Source of the DNA: Neisseriaceae bacterium
GTDB lineage: Bacteria; Pseudomonadota; Gammaproteobacteria; Burkholderiales; UBA11063
Length of the DNA stretch: 64,000 nucleotides
NCBI GenBank assembly: GCA_947446595.1
Contig: CANFGS010000002.1
Span: forward strand, 1-64,000
Reading direction: 5' to 3'
In this document: in pieces, positions 55,476-64,000 of the stretch
Layout: each line of letters opens with the position of its first letter
Numbering within the stretch: the stretch's first letter is position 1
Made by a program: the position numbers and the translations under genes
The notes under the pieces: model-generated
Database searches by the model: none
What the model was told of the DNA's origin: nothing
What the model saw: only the letters and a program-made list of their open reading frames with translations

Positions 55476-57911
55476 CTACTGCATTAAGGCTGTGCTCAGT
55501 TTTGGTGCTATAGGAGACTGTGGAATTGCTGCAGCAATATCAGTAATTTTAATTGGAACTGGTTTATATTCAAGTGCTATTTCTAAAACTTGATCCACAG
55601 TCTTTACTGGTATAATAACTAATCCATCTTTAATCTCATGCGGTATTACTTCAAGATCTTTGGTATTCTTATCAGGGATAATTACAGTCTTGATACCGGC
55701 TCTTAAAGCAGCAAGCATTTTCTCTTTAAGCCCCCCAATAGGTAATACATCTCCATATAATGTTACCTCCCCAGTCATAGCTACACTTGATTTAACTGGA
55801 ATATGGTTAAGACTTGAAGTAATTGCTGTTACCATAGCAATACCCGCTGATGGACCATCTTTTGGTGTTGCTCCTTCTGGCACATGTACGTGAATATCCT
55901 TAGTTTCATAGAATTTTTCATCAATCCCAAGGGCTGAAGCTCTACTTCTAACTAGGCTGATAGCTGCTTGAATAGACTCTTGCATTACATCTCCAAGTTT
56001 ACCAGTTCTAATAACTTGACCTTTTCCTGGGATAGCTACTACCTCAATAGTTAAGATTTCACCACCAACCTCAGTCCAAGCAAGACCGGTTACGCGACCA
56101 ATACGATTTTCTCTAGCGCTTACTCCAAAATCATTAATTGGTACACCTAGAAATTCATGCAAATTCTCTGGAGTAACTGTGATTTTTTTACTCTTAGCTT
56201 TTCCTGTATCAATTAAGGTAACTATCTTACGGCATAGTTTATTTATTTGACGATCTAAACTACGTACTCCAGCTTCCATGGTGTAATAACGGATAATGTC
56301 TAAGATTGTTTCTTTTTTAATTAAACTTTCTCCGGATTTTAACCCAGTGTTTTTTATCTGGCGAGCTAGTAAATATTGTTCAGCAATTTTTAGTTTTTCT
56401 TGCTCAGTATAGCCAGATAACATAATAATTTCCATACGATCTCGAAGAGCGGTTGGGATATCTAGTGAGTTTGCTGTTGCAACAAACATTACTTGAGATA
56501 AATCAAAAGGTACTTCAGTGTAATTATCTACAAAGCTATTATTTTGCTGAGGGTCTAATACTTCAAGTAGCGCTGAAGCGGGATCGCCGCGGTGATCAGA
56601 TCCTAGCTTATCAATTTCATCAAATAGAAATAATGGGTTTTTAACTCCAGATTTAGCTATATTTTGAAGTACTTTCCCTGGCATAGCTCCTATATAAGTC
56701 TTACGATGCCCCCTTATTTCAGCTTCATCATGTAATCCACCTAGAGCAACTCTTACGTACTTACGCCCTGTAGCTCTTGCAATAGACTCACCCAAAGATG
56801 TTTTACCCACACCTGGAGGGCCTACAAAGCATAGAATAGGGGATTTGTTGTTTTCAATTCTTTTTTGTACCGCAAGATACTCAACAATTCGTTCTTTAAT
56901 TTTTTCTAAGCCATAATGATCTTTATCTAGGACTTTTTGTGCTTTTGATAAATCATGATTAATCTTAGAAGTCTTATCCCACGGTAGATCACTTAAATGT
57001 TCAATGTAATTTCTAACAATTGAACTTTCAGATGACATCTGGGGCATTGTTTTTAATTTTTTTAGTTCATTAAGAGCTTTTGTTTCAGCCTCCTTAGGCA
57101 TCTTAGCTTTTTTGATTTTACGCTCTAATTCTTCGGTCTCACTAAGCTCTTCTTCTTCGCCCAACTCTTGTTGAATTGCCTTAGCTTGTTCGTGTAAGTA
57201 ATACTCTTTTTGATTCTTTTCTATTTGTTGTTTTACACGCCCTTGAATCCGTTTTTCAACATTCAAAATTTCAATTTCACGATTTAATTCACGTAAAAGT
57301 TTATTTAAACGTTTTTTGAGAGATATTGTTTCTAGCAAATCTTGCCGAATTTGTAAATCCATTACAACATGAGTGGTGATTACATCTGTTAACTGCTCAA
57401 TGTTTTCAATTTTAGCAATTAAAGTTATAATCTCTTCTGGTATCTTTTGGTTTAAGTGTGCAAATTGATCAAATTGTTGCACTATTTCACGTTTAATTGC
57501 TTCTAACTCAATTTTATTGATATCATTTTTGGTAGCTATTGCTTCTGTTTTTGCGCTAAGATAACCTAGGTGTTCAGATATCTTAAGTGCTTTTGCTCTA
57601 GTTTTACCTTCAATAAGTACTTTATTGGTTCCATCAGGTAGTTTTAAAACTTGTAAGACTTTAGCCAAAGTGCCAACATCATGAATATTTGAAGTATTAA
57701 CATCATTATCTTGTGGGTTTTTTTGGCTTAATAAGATTACCATATTATCTTTTTTGGCAGCAGCATCTAAGGCGCTTATTGATTTTTGACGACCAATAAA
57801 TAGAGGTACGACCATGTTTGGAAAAATTACAACGTCTTTAAGTGGGATGATTGGAGTTAAATCATCATTGTCTAATATTCCAAACTCTTTGTTGTTATTT
57901 GTTGTTATCAT
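55476..57911 (-). CDS. lon: ATP-dependent protease Lon
   Basis: An 811-residue cytosolic AAA+ protease for damaged and regulatory proteins. N-terminal substrate domain (IPLKDVVIFPNMVVPLFIGR), coiled coil (~190-260), ATPase with GPPGVGKT and the LFDEIDK Walker B, and the protease domain with S688 in PKDGPSAG and K731 in GLKEK; the 43-residue spacing equals that of E. coli. AGGGAC precedes the ATG. It is 18 bases after spoT, with no visible heat-shock promoter in that gap. Confidence 0.97.
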   Translation of the reverse strand: MITTNNNKEFGILDNDDLTPIIPLKDVVIFPNMVVPLFIGRQKSISALDAAAKKDNMVILLSQKNPQDNDVNTSNIHDVGTLAKVLQVLKLPDGTNKVLIEGKTRAKALKISEHLGYLSAKTEAIATKNDINKIELEAIKREIVQQFDQFAHLNQKIPEEIITLIAKIENIEQLTDVITTHVVMDLQIRQDLLETISLKKRLNKLLRELNREIEILNVEKRIQGRVKQQIEKNQKEYYLHEQAKAIQQELGEEEELSETEELERKIKKAKMPKEAETKALNELKKLKTMPQMSSESSIVRNYIEHLSDLPWDKTSKINHDLSKAQKVLDKDHYGLEKIKERIVEYLAVQKRIENNKSPILCFVGPPGVGKTSLGESIARATGRKYVRVALGGLHDEAEIRGHRKTYIGAMPGKVLQNIAKSGVKNPLFLFDEIDKLGSDHRGDPASALLEVLDPQQNNSFVDNYTEVPFDLSQVMFVATANSLDIPTALRDRMEIIMLSGYTEQEKLKIAEQYLLARQIKNTGLKSGESLIKKETILDIIRYYTMEAGVRSLDRQINKLCRKIVTLIDTGKAKSKKITVTPENLHEFLGVPINDFGVSARENRIGRVTGLAWTEVGGEILTIEVVAIPGKGQVIRTGKLGDVMQESIQAAISLVRSRASALGIDEKFYETKDIHVHVPEGATPKDGPSAGIAMVTAITSSLNHIPVKSSVAMTGEVTLYGDVLPIGGLKEKMLAALRAGIKTVIIPDKNTKDLEVIPHEIKDGLVIIPVKTVDQVLEIALEYKPVPIKITDIAAAIPQSPIAPKLSTALMQ

Positions 57912-57929
57912 AAAAGTCCCTAAATTGTT

Positions 57930-60062
57930 TTATAGCAGGATTGCTTTTCGAATAAAATCTTTTTCATGAAATAAATTGATTAAATCCTCCACTTCACTAA
58001 GTGTTTTCACACCTATTCTAGCAGAAACATCAGCCGTTTCTTCTGTGTAGCTTGCTTGTGTTAGCTCAATAATATTAATACCTTTTTTACCCATTACACC
58101 TGATAGTTTTGCAAATGTTCCAGGTTCGTTAGATATTAATAATTTAATTTGACTTGCAAATCTAGTGCCAATATCATTTATTATAAGGATATAAGTTAAA
58201 TTATCAAGTCCCACTGCTTTAGCAGGCTTACAATTTGCCTTGTGAATAAGTAATTTCCCCTGCCTTGTAATGCATGCAAGTATTTTTTCTCCAGGCAATG
58301 CAAGGCAGTGCTCATCTTGAATTACAGGCATTTTACATTGGCTTAAATTAATCTCTAATACTGTATTTTGATTATACCCTAATATTTTTTTAATTAATTC
58401 TAAAACTGGTAATTGTCCAGTACCAACTCTATGTTTTAGCTCTTTAAGATCTAACTTGGGGTAGTGTTCGTCAATTAGTTTTTGGAGCATATCATCAGTA
58501 ATACTTTTATTTGGTTCAAAAATAGATAAACCAAGTCCCAATAAATTTACTCCACTATTAATATTCTCATCAAATTTTTGTTCTTTAAAAAATTGTTTTA
58601 TTTTACTTTGGGCTTTACCAGAAGCTACAACTTTTAACCATTCCTCTTTGGGTTCCACATTATCTTTGGTTATAATTTCAACTATGTCACCATTTCTTAG
58701 TACTTGATTAGGTTTTTGAAGTTGTTGATTTATCTTTGCCATATAACAATGATTGCCAATGTCGCTATGAATGAAATAAGCGAAATCAAGTGCAGTTGAA
58801 GCTTTTGGTAAGAGTTTTATTTTTCCTTTTGGTGTGAAAACATAAATATCACCAGGAGATAAATCTTGTTTAAGACTATCCAAAAATTCATTAGCAGAAA
58901 ATGTACTTGATTGAATATCAAGAATATTGCTGATCCAACTATTAGCTCTAGTATTAGCTGATAAATATGTATTGCTACCGTTTTGTGTAGCATCACTTTG
59001 TTCAGTAAGCCAGTGTGTAATTATACCGTTTTCTGCAACTTCATCCATTGCTAGCGTTCTAATGTGTAGTTGTAGCGGTACACCATTTGGGCCCATCAAA
59101 GTAGAGTGTAGGGATTGGTAACCATTACTTTTTGGGATTGCTATATAATCTTTAAATCGTCCAGGCATAGGCTGATATAGACTATGTAAAACCCCCAAGG
59201 TTAGATAACAATCGCGAATTTTTTTAACAACAATCTTAACTTCAAAAATATCATAAATTCTATTGAAGTTTTGTCCGTGTTCTTGCATCGTTGTATAAAG
59301 ATTGTAGGTGCTACGTTCACGATATATAAATTGGGCATTTATGCCATTTGATTTTAACGAGTTACCTATGTTCCTAAGGATTTCTTCAATTATGGGTAAG
59401 CGTTTTTTTTGAGCTTCGGCAATAGTCTTAAGAAGTACAGCATAGCGGTAAGGATATAAATATTTAAAGCTCTCTTCAGCAAGCTGGTGGTATACTTTGT
59501 TTAGTCCTATTTTGTTTGCGATTGGAACATAAATTTCCATAGTTTCAAGCGCAATGCGTTTTCTTTTTTCTGGCTTCATTGCACTAAGAGTTAGCATGTT
59601 GTGTAGCCTATCAGCAAGCTTGATTAATATAACTCTTATGTCTTTAGCCATTGCTAATACAACTTTTCTGAAGTATTCAGCATGGGCAATTTCTTCAGAT
59701 TCAAAGTGTATTTTTTCGAGTTTTGTAACACTATCGACTAGCTCGGCAATGTTTGGTCCAAAAATTTGTTCTAAGTCAGCCTTGGTAACTTCAGTATCTT
59801 CAACTACGTCATGAAGAAGGGCGCTTGCTATAGTTTGCTCATCAAGTCCCCATTGGGTAATGATTGTTGCAACTTCTATAGGGTGAGTTATATATGGTTC
59901 ACCGCTTTTACGCTTTTGGAGTATATGAGCATGACTAGCTACATCACATGCTAGTTTAATAGTTTCTAATTGTTTTTGATTAAGGCGTGACTGAACATTC
60001 TTGAAAAGAATTTGCTTTTTTTCTTCAACAAGTTCATTGTACACGCCATAATCTAATACCAT
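57930..60062 (-). CDS. spoT: Bifunctional (p)ppGpp synthetase/hydrolase SpoT-like
   Basis: A 710-residue RSH protein controlling the alarmone (p)ppGpp. The HD hydrolase domain is intact (ITHPIEVA, LLHDVVEDT), followed by the synthetase domain (YRERSTYNLY, GRFKDYIAIPKSNGYQSLHSTLMG), TGS (YVFTPKGKIKLLPKASTALDFAY) and a C-terminal ACT domain (~635-710). The rpoZ-spoT neighbourhood is the SpoT one. It starts 6 bases after rpoZ. Confidence 0.95.
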   Translation of the reverse strand: MVLDYGVYNELVEEKKQILFKNVQSRLNQKQLETIKLACDVASHAHILQKRKSGEPYITHPIEVATIITQWGLDEQTIASALLHDVVEDTEVTKADLEQIFGPNIAELVDSVTKLEKIHFESEEIAHAEYFRKVVLAMAKDIRVILIKLADRLHNMLTLSAMKPEKRKRIALETMEIYVPIANKIGLNKVYHQLAEESFKYLYPYRYAVLLKTIAEAQKKRLPIIEEILRNIGNSLKSNGINAQFIYRERSTYNLYTTMQEHGQNFNRIYDIFEVKIVVKKIRDCYLTLGVLHSLYQPMPGRFKDYIAIPKSNGYQSLHSTLMGPNGVPLQLHIRTLAMDEVAENGIITHWLTEQSDATQNGSNTYLSANTRANSWISNILDIQSSTFSANEFLDSLKQDLSPGDIYVFTPKGKIKLLPKASTALDFAYFIHSDIGNHCYMAKINQQLQKPNQVLRNGDIVEIITKDNVEPKEEWLKVVASGKAQSKIKQFFKEQKFDENINSGVNLLGLGLSIFEPNKSITDDMLQKLIDEHYPKLDLKELKHRVGTGQLPVLELIKKILGYNQNTVLEINLSQCKMPVIQDEHCLALPGEKILACITRQGKLLIHKANCKPAKAVGLDNLTYILIINDIGTRFASQIKLLISNEPGTFAKLSGVMGKKGINIIELTQASYTEETADVSARIGVKTLSEVEDLINLFHEKDFIRKAILL

Positions 60063-60068
60063 AATAAC

Positions 60069-60275
60069 TTACTCGATATTGTTTAAGATATCTTCGTTTA
60101 CTAGATTATCAGCTATCTCTCTTAAAGCAAGTACTGTGGGTTTGTCATTCTCATCGCTAACTAGAAGTGTTTGGGCGTTTGATTCAATTTGACGCGCGCG
60201 AATTGATGCTGCCAAAGTCATATTAAATCTGTTGTGTATATTGTCCATACAGTCTGATACTGTGAATCTTGCCAT
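60069..60275 (-). CDS. rpoZ: RNA polymerase omega subunit
   Basis: A 68-residue omega ([28 protein letters not shown] in family form), which helps beta' fold and assemble. AAGGA lies before the ATG. Between gmk and spoT, the conserved order. Confidence 0.94.
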   Translation of the reverse strand: MARFTVSDCMDNIHNRFNMTLAASIRARQIESNAQTLLVSDENDKPTVLALREIADNLVNEDILNNIE

Positions 60276-60337
60276 AGTTAAATCCTTAATAAATAAACCA
60301 CGAAAATTATGCGCTTGGTTTTGAATGATTATTTGAA

Positions 60338-60931
60338 CTAGAATTTATAAGTTTCTAAAACCGTGTTGGCTTTCATTCTACTGACCATTATTATACTATA
60401 TAACTCATCCAGTGCTGTTGCAAAATTATCATTAATTACAATATAATCAAACTCCTTTGCATGAGAAATATCTTTTTGAGCTTGACTTAGGCGCTTTTCT
60501 ATAGTTTCATTACTATCGGTATTACGATTGATTAAACGCTTTTTTAACTCGTCTAAATTGGGGGGGAGAATATAAATAAGTATAGCATTAGGAAAGATGT
60601 GTTTAACTTGAGAAGCTCCTTGGTTATCAATTTCAAGAATTATATCTTGTCCATTTGCTTGGATTTTTTTTATACTGTCAATATGAGTTCCATAAAAATT
60701 ATCATATACTTTTGCATGCTCTAAAAATTTATTTTGAGTAAGCATTTCTTCAAATTCGTTATGACTCACAAAAAAATAGTGAACTCCATGGATATCGCCA
60801 GGACGCATTTTCCGGGTAGTGTGTGAGATAGATACCTGTATTTTGTTGTCTTTTTCGCATAGAGCTTTTACTAAAGATGATTTTCCTGCTCCTGATGGAG
60901 CTGATATTACAAAAATATTACCTTGTTGCAT
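60338..60931 (-). CDS. gmk: Guanylate kinase
   Basis: A 197-residue kinase converting GMP to GDP with ATP. P-loop [11 protein letters not shown] at the N-terminus, [19 protein letters not shown] for GMP binding and [11 protein letters not shown]. Normal length. First gene of the leftward gmk-rpoZ-spoT-lon-mfd run, divergent from tatD. Confidence 0.96.
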   Translation of the reverse strand: MQQGNIFVISAPSGAGKSSLVKALCEKDNKIQVSISHTTRKMRPGDIHGVHYFFVSHNEFEEMLTQNKFLEHAKVYDNFYGTHIDSIKKIQANGQDIILEIDNQGASQVKHIFPNAILIYILPPNLDELKKRLINRNTDSNETIEKRLSQAQKDISHAKEFDYIVINDNFATALDELYSIIMVSRMKANTVLETYKF

Positions 60932-61005
60932 AGACGCAATCTTTCATGTATAGAATAGTTAAATACTGTAAAATAGATGTTTAAACATTATTTTAGCAGG
61001 TTTTT

Positions 61006-61785
61006 ATGTTTGTTGATTCACATTGTCATTTAAATTTTCCAGAGCTTTTTGATAATATAGATGAATATCTTGGTTTAATGCAGCAAAATCAAGTGGATTA
61101 TGCTCTTTGTGTTGGTACTCGTCCTGACAATTTGGAGCGTATAATTAGTTTAGCAACTAAGTATAATAATTTATTTGCATCAGTTGGGATTCATCCTGAT
61201 GAGCACTTGGGAGATTTTAATTTAAATCATGAGTTTTTAGAAAAATATTTATCACATCCAAAAGTGATTGCTATTGGAGAGACGGGGTTGGATTATTATA
61301 GAATACAAGATGAAGACATGTCTTGGCAGCATGATAGATTTATTCTTCATATTGAAGTGGCTAAAAAGGCGGGTTTACCTTTGATAATTCATACTCGCGA
61401 GTCTATTGCTGATACATTAAATATAATGCGTGAACATGATGCGATGAGTCCTGGTGCGGTAATGCATTGTTTTACTGAAAATTTGGAAAACGCCAAAAAA
61501 TGTCTTGATTTGGGTTTTTATATCTCAATATCGGGGATAGTTACTTTTAAAAATGCTAATATTGTACAAGAGGTCGCTAAATATGTCCCCCTAGATATGT
61601 TGTTAATCGAAACTGATGCCCCGTTTTTGGCTCCAGTGCCTTTTAGGGGGAAAGCCAATCACCCGGCATTGATTAAGCATACAGCACAATATATAGCTGA
61701 TTTGAAAGGTGTTAGTCTTGAAGTATTAGCAAATGCTACAAAGGATAATTTCTTTAAATTATTTAAGAAGGCACAGAGAATATAA
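61006..61785 (+). CDS. tatD: TatD-family deoxyribonuclease
   Basis: A 259-residue TIM-barrel metal-dependent hydrolase. Metal ligands: VDSHCHLNF, IGETGLDYYR, IIHTRES, VMHCFTE and LLIETDAPFLAP. Family members act as 3'-5' exonucleases in DNA repair or on RNA ends. AGCAGG lies before the ATG. Its stop overlaps the cmk start by one base. Confidence 0.92.
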   Translation: MFVDSHCHLNFPELFDNIDEYLGLMQQNQVDYALCVGTRPDNLERIISLATKYNNLFASVGIHPDEHLGDFNLNHEFLEKYLSHPKVIAIGETGLDYYRIQDEDMSWQHDRFILHIEVAKKAGLPLIIHTRESIADTLNIMREHDAMSPGAVMHCFTENLENAKKCLDLGFYISISGIVTFKNANIVQEVAKYVPLDMLLIETDAPFLAPVPFRGKANHPALIKHTAQYIADLKGVSLEVLANATKDNFFKLFKKAQRI

Positions 61786-62429
61786 TGCAAATAATAACTA
61801 TTGATGGGCCAGCATCATCAGGTAAAGGTACGGTTGCAAGACTTATTGCAAAAAAGCTTGGGTTTCATTATTTAGAGTCGGGGGCAATTTATAGGGTGGT
61901 TGCGCTAATTAGTATTCAAGCGTCATTAAATAGCCTAGATATTGATAAAATTTTAGCTTTGATTGATAAGATGAAGCTTACGTTTGTTGGTGGTAGAGTT
62001 TTTGTTGCAAATGTTGATGTAACTGAGAGTTTAAGGGCTGAAGAGGTTGGTATGATGGCATCCCTAATAGCAAAAAATGATGTTATTCGTAAGCGGCTAC
62101 TTGATTTTCAAAGGGGGTTTGCAACTACCCCGGGACTAGTAACCGATGGGCGTGATATGGGGAGCGTGGTCTTTCCTAATGCTAATCTAAAAATATTTTT
62201 AACAGCTTCGTCTCAAATTCGTGCTAATAGGCGTTATGAACAATTAAAAGAATATAATAAGAATATAACCTTAGATAACGTTTTGAAAGGTATTATTGCA
62301 AGGGATAAACAAGACACAGAGCGTTCTAGCGCGCCACTTACATATGATTCATCTTTTGTGCTACTCGATAATGCTAATATGAGTATTGAGGAAACAGCCC
62401 GGCATATTATTTCTTTATGTAAATTCTAA
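61785..62429 (+). CDS. cmk: Cytidylate kinase
   Basis: A 214-residue (d)CMP kinase. P-loop DGPASSGKGTVARLIA, then YLESGAIYRVVAL, VTDGRDMGSVVFP and RDKQDTERSSAPL. The cmk-rpsA order is conserved in proteobacteria. Coupled to tatD by TAATG. Confidence 0.95.
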   Translation: MQIITIDGPASSGKGTVARLIAKKLGFHYLESGAIYRVVALISIQASLNSLDIDKILALIDKMKLTFVGGRVFVANVDVTESLRAEEVGMMASLIAKNDVIRKRLLDFQRGFATTPGLVTDGRDMGSVVFPNANLKIFLTASSQIRANRRYEQLKEYNKNITLDNVLKGIIARDKQDTERSSAPLTYDSSFVLLDNANMSIEETARHIISLCKF

Positions 62430-62448
62430 ACATAATGTATAATTAATA

Positions 62449-62457
62449 TGCTATAAT
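62449..62457 (+). promoter_or_regulatory. rpsA extended -10 promoter
   Basis: TGCTATAAT, about 80 bases before the rpsA ATG, with a weak -35. No terminator separates it from cmk, so rpsA may also receive read-through. Confidence 0.55.
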
Positions 62458-62537
62458 TTCGTCTATTTTGAACTTTTTGGTGGTAGAATCTCAAATTCTA
62501 TCAGTTATTAACATTTTTTAAGTCTAATATAAATAAT

Positions 62538-64000
62538 ATGGAAAATTTTGCAAGTTTATTCGAAAAACAACTAAATCTTATCGAAATGCGTGAAGGTGAA
62601 GTTGTTAAAGCTGAAGTTGTTGATATCGACAACAAATATGTAACAGTTAATGCAGGTCTTAAGTCAGAGTCACTAATTGCTATAGCTGAATTTAAAGATG
62701 AGCATGGTGTTCTTGAGGTGGCTGTTGGTGATACAACATATGTTGCTATTGAAGCAATTGAAGATGGTTATGGTGAAACTAGATTATCACGTGATAAAGC
62801 AAGAAGACTTGCTGCGTGGACTGAGCTAGAAGAAGCTTTAGAAAAACAAGAGGTATTGTCAGGTCCAATTTATGGTCGCGTAAAAGGTGGCCTTGGTGTT
62901 ATGTATAAAAACGTACGTTTATTTCTACCAGGTTCATTACTTGATGTACGTACTGTACGTGATTTCACGCCGTTTGAAGGTAAAGACGTAGAGTTTAAAG
63001 TAATTAAAGTAGATCGTAGACGTAATAACATCGTTATTTCTCGTAAAGCTGTTTTGGTTGAAAAAACTGGTGAAGATAACAAAGCATTATTTGATAGAAT
63101 GCAAGAAGGTAGCATAGTAACAGGTATTGTTAAAAATATTACTGATTACGGTGCATTCGTTGACTTAGGCGGAATTGATGGGCTATTATATATAACAGAT
63201 TTATCATGGAAACGTGTGAAACATCCATCTGAAGTATTGACTGTTGGTCAGGAAGTTGAAGCTAAAGTGTTACGTTTTGATCAAGATAAACATCGGGTAT
63301 CGCTTGGGCTTAAACAATTGTTAAATGATCCATGGGCTGGTGTTGCTGAACGTCATCCAGTTGGTACTCGTTTGTTCGGTAAAGTATCTAATATTACTGA
63401 TTACGGTGCGTTTATTGAAATTGAAAATGGAATTGAAGGGTTAGTTCACGTATCTGAAATGGATTGGACAAATAAAAATGTAAATCCTGCTAAAGTTGCT
63501 AAACTTGGGGATGAAGTTCAAGTGCAAATCCTTGAAATTGATGGTGACAAACGTAGAATTAGTCTTGGTCTAAAACAATGTCAACAAAACCCTTGGGTTG
63601 AATTCTCTGAAAAATTCCAAAAAGGTGACAATGTAAAAGGTACTATTCGTTCTATTACTGACTTTGGTTTATTTGTTGGTTTAGACGGTGGAATCGATGG
63701 TTTGGTACACGTATCAGATATTTCTTGGACTCTAACTGGTGATGCGGCTATCCGTAATTACAAAAAAGGACAAGAAGTTGAAGCGGTAATTATTTCTGTT
63801 GACGTAGAAAAAGAACGTATTGCTTTAGGTATCAAACAATTAGATAATGATCCGTACAGTTTATTCCTAACTAACAATGATAAAGGTTCTATCGTTAAAG
63901 GTGTAATTAAATCTTTAACTAATGCCGAAGCTGTTGTTGAATTAACTGAAGGTGTTGAGGCTATATTACCAGTTCGTGAAGCAAGTCATGATAAAATTGA
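62538..64000 (+). CDS. rpsA: 30S ribosomal protein S1, 3' part beyond window
   Basis: The first ~487 residues of S1; the frame is open to the window edge. Successive S1/OB repeats are visible, each with the GIVKNITDYGAFVDLGGIDG type core (about residues 20, 105, 190, 277, 364 and the start of another). S1 brings mRNA to the 30S subunit. The start at 62538 lacks a Shine-Dalgarno match, as is usual for rpsA. Confidence 0.96.
   Translation, partial: MENFASLFEKQLNLIEMREGEVVKAEVVDIDNKYVTVNAGLKSESLIAIAEFKDEHGVLEVAVGDTTYVAIEAIEDGYGETRLSRDKARRLAAWTELEEALEKQEVLSGPIYGRVKGGLGVMYKNVRLFLPGSLLDVRTVRDFTPFEGKDVEFKVIKVDRRRNNIVISRKAVLVEKTGEDNKALFDRMQEGSIVTGIVKNITDYGAFVDLGGIDGLLYITDLSWKRVKHPSEVLTVGQEVEAKVLRFDQDKHRVSLGLKQLLNDPWAGVAERHPVGTRLFGKVSNITDYGAFIEIENGIEGLVHVSEMDWTNKNVNPAKVAKLGDEVQVQILEIDGDKRRISLGLKQCQQNPWVEFSEKFQKGDNVKGTIRSITDFGLFVGLDGGIDGLVHVSDISWTLTGDAAIRNYKKGQEVEAVIISVDVEKERIALGIKQLDNDPYSLFLTNNDKGSIVKGVIKSLTNAEAVVELTEGVEAILPVREASHDKI

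Noticed and set aside
1..64000. tRNA and rRNA genes
   Set aside because: I looked through the intergenic stretches for cloverleaf and rRNA signatures and saw none.

Overview
The window looks like a piece of chromosome from a low-GC (about one third GC, judged by eye) Gram-negative bacterium, most likely a betaproteobacterium. Two things support this. The gene order rpsF-priB-rpsR-rplI is typical of beta- and gammaproteobacteria. The lapA/lapB pair, RND efflux pumps with a lipoprotein outer-membrane factor, and the gmk-rpoZ-spoT cluster point to a Gram-negative cell. A Neisseriales-like lineage is a guess from gene content only; I saw no rRNA or tRNA gene that could settle it.

Layout. 0-3.4 kb: leftward lapA-lapB-DUF455 protein-trmJ. 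3.5-13.7 kb: a rightward AT-rich island of four tightly packed genes (PLD/SNF2 helicase, N6-adenine methyltransferase with target-recognition region, AAA ATPase with a HEPN-like tail motif, four-helix membrane protein). It reads as an anti-phage or restriction-like system that I cannot match to a named one. 13.8-15.7 kb: mutL. 15.8-17.8 kb: an AAA ATPase coupled to a 193-residue unknown protein, a second defence-like unit. 17.9-25.3 kb: metallophosphoesterase, a leftward OMF-MFP-RND efflux operon, and a secreted PLD-type nuclease. 25.3-32.2 kb: a type I restriction-modification cassette (half-size HsdS, HsdM, DinD, a DinD-like C-terminal domain, full HsdS, PIN nuclease, membrane protein) between two inverted copies of a ~265 bp element. 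The stems of this element's hairpins carry compensatory changes between the copies. 32.2-39.0 kb: hsdR, a YgjP-like metallopeptidase and an RND transporter without a membrane-fusion partner, all overlapping.

39-64 kb is mostly core chromosome: a small secreted protein, a TVP38-type membrane protein followed by a gene remnant, a DHA2 MFS pump, the ribosomal rpsF operon with a clear terminator, leftward trpS-MFS-PMT mannosyltransferase, rightward tsaE-amiC-xseA, leftward gmk-rpoZ-spoT-lon-mfd-glycosyltransferase, and rightward tatD-cmk-rpsA, which runs off the end.

The two candidate defence modules and the type I cassette are interleaved with housekeeping genes, so the left half works as a scattered defence island. 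Several housekeeping promoters share the same ATGCTATAAT extended -10 box. No transposase, integrase, prophage or CRISPR array is visible.
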